Source: Roseateles amylovorans (GTDB lineage Bacteria > Pseudomonadota > Gammaproteobacteria > Burkholderiales > Burkholderiaceae_C). From it: DNA of 64,000 nucleotides. Made by a program: the position numbers and the translations under genes. Below are positions 8,968 to 19,215 of the stretch, piece after piece. The stretch's first letter is position 1; every line of letters starts with the position of its first letter. The notes below the pieces were generated by a model, which did not search any database, was not told the origin of the DNA, and was given only the letters and a program-made list of their open reading frames with translations. Location: NCBI RefSeq assembly GCF_025398155.2, contig NZ_CP104562.2, forward strand, positions 2,728,001 to 2,792,000, given 5' to 3'.

Positions 8968-9229
8968 GAATGTTCCAGACACGAAGAGGAGGAGGGGTGG
9001 ATCTGCCAGGCGCGACCGGCTCGACATACAGTTGAGACCTGTGCCATGCGCGTCCGCAGAGGGACCGTTTCTCGTACCGCGTACGCGCGCGCCCGGTGTG
9101 CCTCGGGGATGAGCGACCGCCGGCATGAAGACTTAAAGCCTTCGATCTGCGACCAGCCTGCTCCGTGACTTTTGTCACGTTGTTGAGCGAGCGGGCTTGC
9201 GCCTTTTTGAGATTTCTCCTGGAGCGACC

Positions 9230-9664
9230 ATGTCCGTCCCGATCCCTCATCCCGCATCCGCATCGTCCGATTCAGCGGACGCGGCATCGCCTGACTCGTC
9301 CACGCGCGCCTCCGGCGCCGCGGTGGTGCCCACGGCCTCCCGCTATCTGCAAGTCATTGCCCATTACCACGTGAAGCCGGGCCTGGGTGACCGGGTGAGT
9401 GAGCTGCTCGGCGAATTGACCGCGGCCACACGGCAGGAGCCGAAGAACCTGGGCTATGACTTCTACCGCTCGCCGCAGGATCCGGACCGATTCGTCATCC
9501 TGGAGCGCTACACCGATGCCTCCGGCCTGGATGACCATCGCGCGGCGCCGCATTTCCAGCGGCTGGGCTTCGGCACCATCATTCCGATGCTGGTGTCGCG
9601 GCAAGTCCAGAGCTTCGAGGTGAGCGTCAACGGTGATGGGGTTGCGACCGCCGTGCAGCGCTGA
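9230..9664 (+). CDS. Antibiotic-biosynthesis-monooxygenase (ABM) domain protein
   Basis: 144 residues. After ~40 Ser/Ala-rich residues comes a ferredoxin-like ABM domain: IAHYHVKPGLGDRVSELL (~48-65), NLGYDFYRSPQDPDRFVILERY (~79-100) and HRAAPHFQRLG (~109-119). Family members are small dimeric cytoplasmic enzymes such as quinol monooxygenases and YgiN-type proteins, or dioxygen-dependent haem or quinone handlers; the substrate cannot be told here. The start at 9230 is preferred over the upstream TTG because a GGAG lies 5-6 nt before it. It is transcribed alone, divergent from the receptor genes. Confidence 0.85.
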   Translation: MSVPIPHPASASSDSADAASPDSSTRASGAAVVPTASRYLQVIAHYHVKPGLGDRVSELLGELTAATRQEPKNLGYDFYRSPQDPDRFVILERYTDASGLDDHRAAPHFQRLGFGTIIPMLVSRQVQSFEVSVNGDGVATAVQR

Positions 9665-9700
9665 GCCGATGCCGGGTCGGGCGGCGGCGGGGGGCGCTGG

Positions 9701-9722
9701 CGTCTGCGTCTGCGTCTGCGGC
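9701..9722. repeat. Short CGTCTG hexamer repeat
   Basis: Three and a half tandem copies of the hexamer CGTCTG lie in the spacer between the ABM gene and the 3' end of mnmC. They are likely neutral slippage sequence. Confidence 0.6.
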
Positions 9723-9755
9723 AGGGGGCGTTGAATCGCCGATCTGCCGCCTGAT

Positions 9756-11681
9756 TCAGCCGCCTTGCCGCACCCGGCGCGCCGCGAATCGCGCGGGATC
9801 CAGCGCTTCGGCCAGATCCATTTCCAAAGGCCAGGGCGCGCCGGTGAGCTGCGCGGCGATCAGCTCGCCGCACAGGGTGGCCCAGGTCAGTCCGCGAGAG
9901 GCCAGCCCGCCGCAGATCATCAGGCCGGGATGGCGGGGCCAGGCGCGGACCTGCTCGGCGCGTTGCGTCGGAACCGAGGAAGGCAGGGCGCCGACGATCG
10001 GCAAACGGTCTGGGACCAGGCTGCGCCAGCCGACGCGACCGTGCAGCGGCAGTGCGGCCAGGTGCTCGCTCCGGGCGCCGGGCAGCAACTGGGTCAGACG
10101 CGTGAGGTTCTCCGCTTGGTCCGCATGGCGCAGCGCGGGGTCCGGATCGTCGACCTGGGTCGTGGCGCCGAAGCACAGGGTGCCATCCGGCAGGCTCAGT
10201 GCATACCCAACGCCAGCAACCGGCACCGCCGGTCGTGGCGGCGCGCAGGCGCGATCGATCAGGCTGAGTTGTCCCCGCTGGTCGCTCCACGGCCATTCGG
10301 GTCCGGCGAGCCACTTGGCTGCCAGCGCTTGATTGGCCGTGCCCGCCGCGAGGATGACGGCATCCGCCTGGGCCAGCACACGGCCGTCCGTATCCAGAGC
10401 GGACCATCGCCCGCCGTCGTTGCGCAAGTCGGCGACGTGGGTCCCCAACTGCGGCTGAATGCCGGCCTCGGCCAGCCAGGCCCGCACCACGGCGCCGGGC
10501 TCGACGGCGCCGCCCCCCGGAAAGAACCACGCGGGATGCACCATCGTCAGACCGACCTGGGCGCTGACCTGCGACGCATCCAGGGCCTGGACATAGTCGC
10601 CGGGCAGTCCGGAGCGCTGCTGCAAGGCGCGCATCGCTTCCAGGCTGACCTGCGGCTCGACGCGCATCAATCCCCACTGCAACCAGGGCAGGGCAGGCGC
10701 GAGGCGGCGCAGCTCCCGCTCGGTCGACAGGGCGGCCGCGCGATGGAAGCGGGCATGCGGGCCGTCGTCCGCATGCAAGGTGCCGTGGAACAGTCCGCCG
10801 GGATTGCCGGAGGCGCGTGAGGCGACGGCTGCATCGGCGTCCAGCACCTGGCACTGAAGGCCCTGACGGGTAAGCGCCCGCGCGCAGGCCGCGCCCGCCA
10901 GACCGGCGCCGAGGATCAGCACCTCGCGGGCGTTCGGCGCCACCGCCTGCCGACCGGGTGGCATCGGTGGGACATGCCGAGGCGCGTAGCGGGCCGCGGA
11001 CATCTCGCCCTTGCTCGCGAAGCCGGGTCGCTTCTCGACCTGAAATCCCGCAGCAGCGAGGCCATCCCGCACGCTTCGCGCCACGCTCCAGGTCGCGGCG
11101 GTGGCGCCGGGGGCGGCGAGCCGGCCGATCTGCTTGAGCAGGCCGGCCTCCCAAAGATCGGGATTGCGGGCGGGAGAAAAGCCGTCCAGGTAGAAGGCGT
11201 CGACCTGAGCCGACAGCTCATGCAGCCAGTCGCGGGCGTTGCCAAGGGCCAGCATCAACCGGACGCGGCCGCCCTCGACATCCACCGTGTGGAGGTTGGC
11301 GGTGAGCGGCGGCCAGGCGTCGATCAGCTGTTGGGCGAGTGCGGGCTCGGGTGAGGCGGCGTGTGCACGTGCCAGATCGGCCCGTGTCAGCGGATGCTTT
11401 TCGATGCTGATGAAGACCAGCCGCTCGCTGCGATGCGGATCGTCGCGCCACGCGGCCCAGGTGGCGAGAAAGTTGTTGCCCAGGCCGAAGCCGGTCTCCA
11501 GCACGACAAAGCGTGGGCGACCCGACCATCGGGAGGGGAGGCCGTTGCCGGCCAGGAAGACATGCCGCGCCTGGGCGAACGCGCCAGCGCGGGCATGGTA
11601 GACATCGCCGAAATCCGGCGCATGAGGCACAGCGGCGTCGGAGAAATCGACGCGGGCCGGAAGAATGGGCGCGGTCTTCAT
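9756..11681 (-). CDS. mnmC: tRNA mnm5s2U34 bifunctional methyltransferase/oxidoreductase
   Basis: 641 residues, cytoplasmic tRNA-modifying enzyme for the last two steps of mnm5s2U at wobble U34. The N-terminal SAM-dependent methyltransferase (DUF752-type, ~1-240) contains FVVLETGFGLGNNFLATW (~54-71) and DAFYLDGFSPARNPDLW. The C-terminal FAD domain begins with the dinucleotide fold ILGAGLAGAACARAL (~258-272) and carries out cmnm5 oxidation. Length and domain order match E. coli MnmC. The ATG at 11679-11681 (MKTAPILPARVDF) is the usual start just before the DUF752 domain. The 3' end faces the ABM gene. Confidence 0.95.
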   Translation of the reverse strand: MKTAPILPARVDFSDAAVPHAPDFGDVYHARAGAFAQARHVFLAGNGLPSRWSGRPRFVVLETGFGLGNNFLATWAAWRDDPHRSERLVFISIEKHPLTRADLARAHAASPEPALAQQLIDAWPPLTANLHTVDVEGGRVRLMLALGNARDWLHELSAQVDAFYLDGFSPARNPDLWEAGLLKQIGRLAAPGATAATWSVARSVRDGLAAAGFQVEKRPGFASKGEMSAARYAPRHVPPMPPGRQAVAPNAREVLILGAGLAGAACARALTRQGLQCQVLDADAAVASRASGNPGGLFHGTLHADDGPHARFHRAAALSTERELRRLAPALPWLQWGLMRVEPQVSLEAMRALQQRSGLPGDYVQALDASQVSAQVGLTMVHPAWFFPGGGAVEPGAVVRAWLAEAGIQPQLGTHVADLRNDGGRWSALDTDGRVLAQADAVILAAGTANQALAAKWLAGPEWPWSDQRGQLSLIDRACAPPRPAVPVAGVGYALSLPDGTLCFGATTQVDDPDPALRHADQAENLTRLTQLLPGARSEHLAALPLHGRVGWRSLVPDRLPIVGALPSSVPTQRAEQVRAWPRHPGLMICGGLASRGLTWATLCGELIAAQLTGAPWPLEMDLAEALDPARFAARRVRQGG

Positions 11682-11788
11682 GGAGTGGCCGCGAGTATGC
11701 CGCGCCCTGTGCAGAGCGGCAGCTCGCGGCTTGCCGAAACTCAAGCCGCAAGGCCGCCGGATGCGCCGGCGTGCTTGCGGCTGTTCCT

Positions 11789-13333
<1,545 letters not shown>

Positions 13334-13697
13334 AGCTGCTTTGTTGTGGTGCTCGAGAAGAGCAGGTGCAGCGCACTGTCCTGCGGGACGGTGCCAGTCT
13401 TCGGCTGCCGTGAGAGCGTGAGCTCAAAAAGATAAAAGCCGCGGCAAGACTGGGCCGCGGCGTTGGGGCGCATTGTAGCCGAGCAGGGTGAGTCGACCTC
13501 CGGCGACGGCCGTGCGCCGCCCAGCGATTCGTGCGAAGGACGAGGCATTTCCGGGTGCTTCATGTCATGGCCCGCAACCGTGTTTCGTTTCCGTAAACCC
13601 CGGGTAAAAAGGGCCGTGAGGCCCGTCCTGATCGGCCTTCCAGGCGGTTTGCAACGGCATAGTCTCGGGCCTGTACCCACTTGTTTCGGCGCCGACG
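13334..13697. promoter_or_regulatory. Divergent promoter region of rhlE and the orphan regulator
   Basis: 364 bases without a gene between the two divergent starts. It contains a GC-rich palindromic stretch (CCGCGGC...GCCGCGG) around 13440-13462 that could fold in the rhlE leader. rhlE leaders are sometimes autoregulatory, but nothing here proves it. Confidence 0.4.
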
Positions 13698-14405
13698 ATG
13701 AGCTCCCTCTTTCCCGATCCTGCCGCCGGCACGCATCTGCTCTTGCTGGACCCCGACAGCCATGCGCGCCTGCGCTGCGCCGCCTTGCTCCGGGCCTGGG
13801 GCTACCGCGTGACCGACAGCAGCGAACCGGCCTTGCTGGATCGGATTCCCTTGCTGCCGGTGGATCTGGCCCTGCTGGACCCCAGCGATGCCCGCGAGGC
13901 CGGCTGGGCGGCGCTGACCCGTCTGCGTCAACGGTCCCGGATGCCGGTGATCGTGCTGCTGCAGCATGACAGCACGCTCGAGCGTGTCCTGGCGCTGGAG
14001 CGCGGCGCCGATGCGGTCGCGGCCAAGGACGGCGAGCCTCGAGAGCTGCAGGCCCGCATCCGGGCCTTGCTCCGGCCGCGCGAGGGCGATGCGGCCGAGG
14101 TGCTGATGTTCGGCCGCTTCCGGCTCGAGCCGATGACACGGCGTCTGACCGGCCCCGGTGGCTTCTGCGTGGTGCTGTCGCAGAGCGAATACAAGCTGCT
14201 GCGTGCCTTCCTGGAACGGCCGCACAGCGTCTTGCAGCGTCAGGAGCTCCTGCATCTGGCGCGCGGGGATGGGGTGACAGCCCTGGAGCGCAGCGTGGAC
14301 CTGATGGTCTCGCGACTGCGCCAGAAGCTGCATGACGACCCCAGCTCGCCGCTGATTCGCACGGTGCGCGGCGTCGGTTACCTGTTCGACCCGCCGCTGC
14401 GCTGA
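13698..14405 (+). CDS. OmpR/PhoB-type response regulator with degenerate receiver
   Basis: 235 residues: receiver (~12-120) plus C-terminal winged-helix DNA-binding domain (~133-233, with LSQSEYKLLRAFLE and IRTVRGVGYLF). The receiver keeps Asp18, the phospho-acceptor position Asp61 and Lys110. The second acidic residue is Pro19 (DPD instead of DDx), and the switch Thr position is Leu88 (VLLQ). Mg2+ binding and phospho-switching are probably impaired, so it may act without phosphorylation. There is no partner kinase next to it. ATG at 13698 places the receiver strand at residue 13. Confidence 0.9.
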   Translation: MSSLFPDPAAGTHLLLLDPDSHARLRCAALLRAWGYRVTDSSEPALLDRIPLLPVDLALLDPSDAREAGWAALTRLRQRSRMPVIVLLQHDSTLERVLALERGADAVAAKDGEPRELQARIRALLRPREGDAAEVLMFGRFRLEPMTRRLTGPGGFCVVLSQSEYKLLRAFLERPHSVLQRQELLHLARGDGVTALERSVDLMVSRLRQKLHDDPSSPLIRTVRGVGYLFDPPLR

Positions 14406-14604
14406 GGCGGGTGAGCGCCGTCGGCATGCGGTGATGGTGCCGGGTGCCGTCGGCGCCAGATTCCGTGGGGCGAAGGGCTCCACGTCGACGCCCCCCTGTG
14501 GCGCCGGGGATGCGCGGATGTCCGCGTGTCGGCACTGACAAAAAGTGGACATATCGGGCGCTCGGTGGTGTCCTGCTCTGCGGAGGGCGTGACGGCCCAA
14601 AAGA

Positions 14605-14632
14605 AAAAACCGCCCGAAGGCGGTTTTTCTTT
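14605..14632. terminator. Bidirectional intrinsic terminator
   Basis: AAAAACCGCC-CGAA-GGCGGTTTTT is a tight GC stem with a four-base loop and A/T runs on both sides. It can end transcripts of the + strand regulator (stop at 14405) and of the minus-strand phoH gene (stop at 14705), although a minus-strand transcript would reach it ~75 bp past the stop. Confidence 0.85.
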
Positions 14633-14704
14633 GTGTGGACGGTCCGGCGGTCGAATCGACCTGCGAGATCCGTAGGGCCCTCGGCTGATCAGGCGGTTAC
14701 ACGT

Positions 14705-16417
14705 TCAAAGGACTTCTGATGCGAAGTCCGCCAGCCGTGAACGCTCGCCGCGGGCCAGCGTCACATGGCCGCTGTGGGCCCAGCCCTTGAACTTGTCGAC
14801 CGCAAAGGTCAGGCCGGAGCTGCCCTCGGTGAGGTAGGGCGTGTCGATCTGCGCCAGGTTGCCCAGGCAGACGATCTTGGTGCCCGGGCCGGCCCGGGTG
14901 ATCAAGGTCTTCATCTGCTTGGGCGTCAGGTTCTGGGCCTCGTCGATGATGACGTACTTGTTCAGGAAGGTCCGGCCCCGCATGAAGTTCAGGCTCTTGA
15001 TCTTGATCTTGCTGCGGACGAGGTCATTGGTGGCGGCGCGGCCCCATTCGCCGGCGGCGCTGTCACCGCGCGCCAGGACTTCCAGGTTGTCGTCCAGGGC
15101 GCCCATCCAGGGGCCCATCTTCTCTTCCTCGGTGCCGGGCAGGAAGCCGATGTCCTCGCCCACCGGCACGGTGACGCGGGTGACGATGATCTCGCTGTAG
15201 CGGCGCTCATCCAGCACCTGCGACAGGCCGGCGGCCAGGGTCATCAGCGTCTTGCCGGTGCCTGCCGAACCGGTGAGGGTGACGAAGTCGCAGTCCGGAT
15301 CCATCAGCAGGTTGAGGGCGAAATTCTGCTCGCGGTTGCGCGAGGTCACGCCCCAGACCGAATGCTTCTGATTGCCGAAGTCCCGCAGCGTGCGCAGCAC
15401 GGCGGTCTTGCCGGTGATCTCCTGCACCTTGGCATACAGCGGCGCAGCGCCGGGTGCTTCCAGGTAGACCAGTTGGTTCACCAGCAGCGTGGGCACCAGC
15501 GGACCGCTGATGCGGTAGAAGGTGGTGCCGCCTTGCTGCCAGCTCTCCATCGTCTTGCCGTGGCGCTCCCAGAAGTCCGCCGGCAGGGCCTGGACGCCGG
15601 TGTAGAGCAGGTCGGAGTCTTCCAGCGTCTTGTCGTTGCGGTAGTCCTCCGCCGGCAGGCCCAGGGCGCGGGCCTTGATGCGCATGTTGATGTCCTTGGA
15701 CACCAGCACCACTTCGCGGCTGGGCTGCTGCTGCTTCAGCGCCTGGACGACGCCCAGGATCTGGTTGTCGGCCTTGCCTTGCGGCAGGCCTTGGGGCAGG
15801 GGCGCCTCGAACAGCGTGGTCTGGAAGAACAGCTTGCCGCCGGCCTCACGGTGGCCGGTCTGGTCCAGGGGCAGGCCCTTGGACATTTCCTCGATGGTGC
15901 TGGACTTCAGGCTGGCGGCCAGCGCGTCCAGGTCACGGCTGACCTGGCGCACATTGCGGGCGACTTCGGTCATGCCCTTCTTGTGGCCGTCCAGCTCTTC
16001 GAGCGTGATCATCGGCAGGTAGATGTCGTGTTCCTCAAAGCGGAACAGCGACATCGGGTCGTGCATCAGCACATTGGTGTCGAGCACGAACAGCTTGGGA
16101 TCGCCCGCCGGTTTGCGCGCCTTGGCGCGGGTCGGGGTGGTCTTCCGGGCGGGCGACTTGTCGGCGACCGGCGGCACCAGCGCCAGCGCCGGGTTGACCG
16201 ACCGCGATTCCCGGGCCTCGGGCTCGGTGCGGCTGCGCGCCGGCGCGGCTGCAGGCACCGCCAGTTCGGTGGTGCTGAGCGCGGCCGATGCAGCGAGAGC
16301 GGCGGGAGCGGGTGGGGCCTCGGGCGCGGAAGGGCGTTTGCTGGGCGACAGGTTGGTCGCGTAGGCGGCGGAATCTAGGCGGCTGGCGCGCTTGGTCGGA
16401 GGCTTGGGCAGTGGCAT
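14705..16417 (-). CDS. PIN domain-PhoH family ATPase
   Basis: 570 residues, PhoH2-type fusion of a PIN ribonuclease domain and a PhoH helicase-like ATPase. Residues ~1-130 are a Pro/Ala-rich linker. The PIN domain starts at KLFVLDTNVLMHDP (~134-147), with LEELDGHKKG following. The PhoH ATPase has Walker A GSAGTGKTLMTLA and Walker B VIIDEAQNLTPKQMK. PhoH2 proteins unwind and cleave RNA in the cytoplasm. Start ATG 16415-16417 (MPLPKPPTKRAS) is chosen because the frame upstream is unconserved and crosses a terminator hairpin. Its leader is unusual and is listed separately. Confidence 0.92.
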   Translation of the reverse strand: MPLPKPPTKRASRLDSAAYATNLSPSKRPSAPEAPPAPAALAASAALSTTELAVPAAAPARSRTEPEARESRSVNPALALVPPVADKSPARKTTPTRAKARKPAGDPKLFVLDTNVLMHDPMSLFRFEEHDIYLPMITLEELDGHKKGMTEVARNVRQVSRDLDALAASLKSSTIEEMSKGLPLDQTGHREAGGKLFFQTTLFEAPLPQGLPQGKADNQILGVVQALKQQQPSREVVLVSKDINMRIKARALGLPAEDYRNDKTLEDSDLLYTGVQALPADFWERHGKTMESWQQGGTTFYRISGPLVPTLLVNQLVYLEAPGAAPLYAKVQEITGKTAVLRTLRDFGNQKHSVWGVTSRNREQNFALNLLMDPDCDFVTLTGSAGTGKTLMTLAAGLSQVLDERRYSEIIVTRVTVPVGEDIGFLPGTEEEKMGPWMGALDDNLEVLARGDSAAGEWGRAATNDLVRSKIKIKSLNFMRGRTFLNKYVIIDEAQNLTPKQMKTLITRAGPGTKIVCLGNLAQIDTPYLTEGSSGLTFAVDKFKGWAHSGHVTLARGERSRLADFASEVL

Positions 16418-16546
16418 GTGCGGGTGGGCAAGGCGTGCGTGAGGAGCCTGGGTCCGAGCGGACCAGGGGACATGCCCGAGTCGGGATCGGCGAGGGCGGG
16501 GCCGGAGGTGTCGGCGGCGGCCGCCCGGGCGGTGTCGTCCAGAAGG

Positions 16547-16578
16547 CAAAAAGCCGCACGTGGGGCGGTGCGGCTCGT
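16547..16578 (-). terminator. Intrinsic terminator inside the phoH leader
   Basis: On the minus strand, AGCCGCAC-CGCCCCAC-GTGCGGCTTTTT forms an 8-bp GC stem followed by a T5 run. It lies ~130 nt upstream of the phoH start and downstream of the bcp terminator. It therefore ends something transcribed between ~16640 and 16550, either a small RNA or an attenuated phoH leader. Confidence 0.75.
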
Positions 16579-16579
16579 C

Positions 16580-16640
16580 CTCTTGGATCTGGGAAACACA
16601 GCGATCAGGCACAGGGGCATGCGACTGATTATGCACAACT
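16580..16640 (-). ncRNA. Possible short leader RNA or sRNA upstream of phoH
   Basis: A ~60-90 nt segment ending at the terminator 16547-16578. A CATAAT hexamer on the minus strand at about 16628-16634 could serve as a -10 element, but I cannot find a convincing -35. The assignment rests on the terminator placed where no gene ends. It could equally be a phoH attenuator. Confidence 0.3.
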
Positions 16641-16740
16641 CGCAGCCGGCATCGGATGACGCTGCCGACCAAAACAACAGGCGGCATTCAAAACCGCAAG
16701 CTGCCGGGCTGGCTGATCCGTCTCATGCAAGGGCGCTGCA

Positions 16741-16783
16741 TCAAAAAAACAAGCCGACCGCGGCGGTTGCCGGGTCGGCTTTC
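16741..16783 (-). terminator. Intrinsic terminator of bcp
   Basis: On the minus strand, AAGCCGACCC...GGTCGGCTT is a 9-bp stem followed by seven T. It lies 40-80 bp past the bcp stop. Confidence 0.85.
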
Positions 16784-16820
16784 GGGCCATACTGGTTGTC
16801 TGGCTCGTGGAATGCGAGGA

Positions 16821-17300
16821 TCAGGCGGCTTCTTTCTTCAGCGCCTTGACGGCCTTGAGCACGTCGTCCACGTGCCCGGCCACCTTGATTCCGCGCCATT
16901 CTTCACGCAGCACGCCCTTGGCATCGATCAGGAAGGTCGAACGCTCGATACCCTTCACCTTCTTGCCGTACATGATCTTGTTCTTCACCACACCGAACAT
17001 GTGGCAGAGTTTCTCTTCGGTGTCTGCAATCAGATCGAACGGCAGTTCCAGCGTTTGCTTGAACTTTTCGTGGGAAACCATGTTGTCGCGCGAAACCCCA
17101 AACACCACCGCGCCCGCTTTCACAAATTCCTTGTGATGGTCGCGGAACTGCATGGCTTCGGTGGTGCAACCCGGGGTGTTGTCCTTGGGGTAGAAGTACA
17201 ACACGACGGCTTGACCGTGGAAGGCATGAGGAGTGAACTTCACGCCTCCCGTAGCGAGAGCTTCAATGTCCGGGAGAGGTTTGTTGAGCGCTGGCGTCAT
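16821..17300 (-). CDS. bcp: Thioredoxin-dependent peroxiredoxin (BCP family)
   Basis: 159 residues, cytoplasmic thiol peroxidase that reduces H2O2 and organic hydroperoxides. The peroxidatic Cys45 is in the motif NTPGCTTEAMQFRD (41-54). The resolving Cys found five residues later in E. coli BCP is Met50 here, so this is either a 1-Cys type or uses Cys99. VVLYFYPKD (~32-40) is the conserved strand before the active site. It is followed by its own terminator, suggesting a single-gene transcript. Confidence 0.95.
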   Translation of the reverse strand: MTPALNKPLPDIEALATGGVKFTPHAFHGQAVVLYFYPKDNTPGCTTEAMQFRDHHKEFVKAGAVVFGVSRDNMVSHEKFKQTLELPFDLIADTEEKLCHMFGVVKNKIMYGKKVKGIERSTFLIDAKGVLREEWRGIKVAGHVDDVLKAVKALKKEAA

Positions 17301-17428
17301 GTGGCGTTTTCAGAGAGATGTGCCCGGGCGGGCATAGCCGATGATTATACGTGTAATGGGTTGTTCCTCGCCCAATGCGCAAGGTCACGTCAGTCGCTCA
17401 CCCATGTGAGCCGGCTCTCCGCGGGGCG

Positions 17429-17803
17429 CTAGGCCTCGATCAGCAGTGCCGCCAACACGGTGCGGCCCTCGCTGGCCAGCACGTTGTAGGTGCGGCAGGC
17501 GGCACCCAGGTCCATGGTTTCCACGCCAATGCGCGCCTGGATGAGCGCCCGGTAGAGCTGCGGCTTTGCGAAGCGGATCTTCGCGCCGCTGCCGAACACC
17601 ACGAGTTCGGGCTTGAGCGCGAGGATGCGCTCGAAGTGCGCTTCGCTCAGGTCCTCGAAGCGGCTGAGCTCCCAGGCCTGCACCGGTCCCTGCCAAGGCA
17701 CCAGCACGCTGTGCCGGTGGGCGACGCCATTGACCCAGACGGACCGGCCATCGTGTTCCGAAATGATGTTGCCGCCCTGCGGCTGGTCGAGTTGAAATTT
17801 CAT
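17429..17803 (-). CDS. Mth938-like domain (DUF498) protein
   Basis: 124 residues with the Mth938/NDUFAF3 fold: PELVVFGSGAKIRFAKPQLYRAL (~65-87) and VETMDLGAACRTYNVLASEGRTVLAALL (~94-121) match the family's characteristic GTG and T-xAAxxTYNvL-eGR regions. Bacterial members are small cytoplasmic proteins of unsettled function; the mitochondrial relative assists complex I assembly. It lies between bcp and the divergent alaA. Start ATG 17801-17803. Confidence 0.9.
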   Translation of the reverse strand: MKFQLDQPQGGNIISEHDGRSVWVNGVAHRHSVLVPWQGPVQAWELSRFEDLSEAHFERILALKPELVVFGSGAKIRFAKPQLYRALIQARIGVETMDLGAACRTYNVLASEGRTVLAALLIEA

Positions 17804-17962
17804 TGAGGCTGATTTTGGCAGCGACGCAGGCTCGCGTGCGTCTGACGGCCAGATACCCTGTGTTTAAATCGTGGGTTCCGATTTTCCCCTCTGTGAGAAC
17901 CGGTGCAGCGCGCCTGCGGCGCGACTGCCGTGCCGCATTCTTACCGCATTCGTGGAGCAGCC

Positions 17963-19189
17963 TTGAAGACCGTCACCAAGTCCAGCAAGTTGGCCAATGT
18001 CTGTTACGACATCCGGGGACCCGTGCTGGACAAGGCCCGGCAGATGGAAGAGGAAGGGCAGAAGATCATCAAGTTGAATATCGGCAATATCGCCGCGTTC
18101 GGCCTGATGCCGCCCGACGAGATCGTGCAGGACATGATCCGCAACCTGCCCGATGCGGCCGGTTATACCGATTCCAAGGGATTGTTCGCCCCGCGCAAGG
18201 CGGTGGTGCATTACTGCCAGGAAAAGGGCATTGCGGGCGTGACGGTGGACGATGTCTACCTGGGCAACGGCGCCTCCGAGCTCATCGTGATGGCGCTCAA
18301 TGCGCTGCTGGACAACGGCGATGAGGTCCTGCTCCCGGCGCCGGACTATCCGCTCTACACCGCCGCGGTGGCATTGTCGGGCGGCCAGCCGATCCACTAT
18401 GTCTGCGACGAATCGAACGGCTGGTTCCCCGCCCTGGACGACATCCGCGCCAAGATCACGCCCCGCACCAAGGCGATCGTCGTCATCAATCCGAACAACC
18501 CGACCGGCGCGCTCTATCCGGAAGCGCTGCTGCGCGAGATCGTCGAGATCGCCCGCCAGCACCAGCTGATCATCCTGGCCGACGAGATCTACGACAAGAC
18601 GTTGTATGAGGGCGAGACCCACACCAGCATCGGCGCGCTCTCCGACGATGTGCTCACCCTGACCTTCAACGGCCTGTCCAAGAACTACCGCAGCTGCGGC
18701 TATCGCGCCGGCTGGATGGTGGTGTCCGGGGACAAGCGCCATGCGCTGGACTACATCACCGGGCTGAACATGCTGGCGTCGATGCGGCTGTGTGCCAACA
18801 CCCCCGGGCAGCTGGCGATCCAGACCGCGCTGGGCGGGTATCAGTCCATCAAGGACCTGGTCGCCCCCGGCGGCCGCCTGGCGCGGCAGCGCGACCTCGC
18901 CTATGAACTGCTCTCGCAGATTCCCGGCGTGAGCGTGGTCAAGCCCAAGGGTGCGCTCTACATGTTTCCCCGCCTGGACCCCAAGATCTATCCGATCGAG
19001 GACGACCAGCAGTTCGCCTACGACCTGCTGGCCGAGGAAAAGGTGCTGATCGTCCAAGGGACGGGCTTCAACTGGATAGCCCCCGATCATTTCCGGCTTG
19101 TCTTCCTGCCCAACACGGATGACCTCCGTGAGGCCGTCGGCCGCATCGAGCGTTTCCTGGCGCATTACCGAAAACGCCACGCACGCTGA
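17963..19189 (+). CDS. alaA: Alanine-synthesising PLP aminotransferase
   Basis: 408 residues, class I/II PLP aminotransferase very like E. coli AlaA, which makes alanine from pyruvate and glutamate. Visible signatures are KSSKLANVCYDIRGPVLDKA at the N-terminus, NPNNPTGALYP, ADEIYDK and the PLP-lysine region FNGLSKNYRSCGYRAGWM. The start is a TTG at 17963 with GGAG six bases before it; GTG at 17903 is the only alternative and has no site. It leads the alaA-hom-ATPase-TPR-thrC-moeA-moaD run; hom starts 26 bp later. Confidence 0.93.
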   Translation: MKTVTKSSKLANVCYDIRGPVLDKARQMEEEGQKIIKLNIGNIAAFGLMPPDEIVQDMIRNLPDAAGYTDSKGLFAPRKAVVHYCQEKGIAGVTVDDVYLGNGASELIVMALNALLDNGDEVLLPAPDYPLYTAAVALSGGQPIHYVCDESNGWFPALDDIRAKITPRTKAIVVINPNNPTGALYPEALLREIVEIARQHQLIILADEIYDKTLYEGETHTSIGALSDDVLTLTFNGLSKNYRSCGYRAGWMVVSGDKRHALDYITGLNMLASMRLCANTPGQLAIQTALGGYQSIKDLVAPGGRLARQRDLAYELLSQIPGVSVVKPKGALYMFPRLDPKIYPIEDDQQFAYDLLAEEKVLIVQGTGFNWIAPDHFRLVFLPNTDDLREAVGRIERFLAHYRKRHAR

Positions 19190-19215
19190 CCCCTCGACCT
19201 TCAGAAAGTTTGACC

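Noticed and set aside
8968..9229. Flagellar sigma-28 promoter for the chemoreceptor
   Set aside because: A TAAG...GCCGGCGG-like string exists but its spacing and bases are too far from consensus to call.
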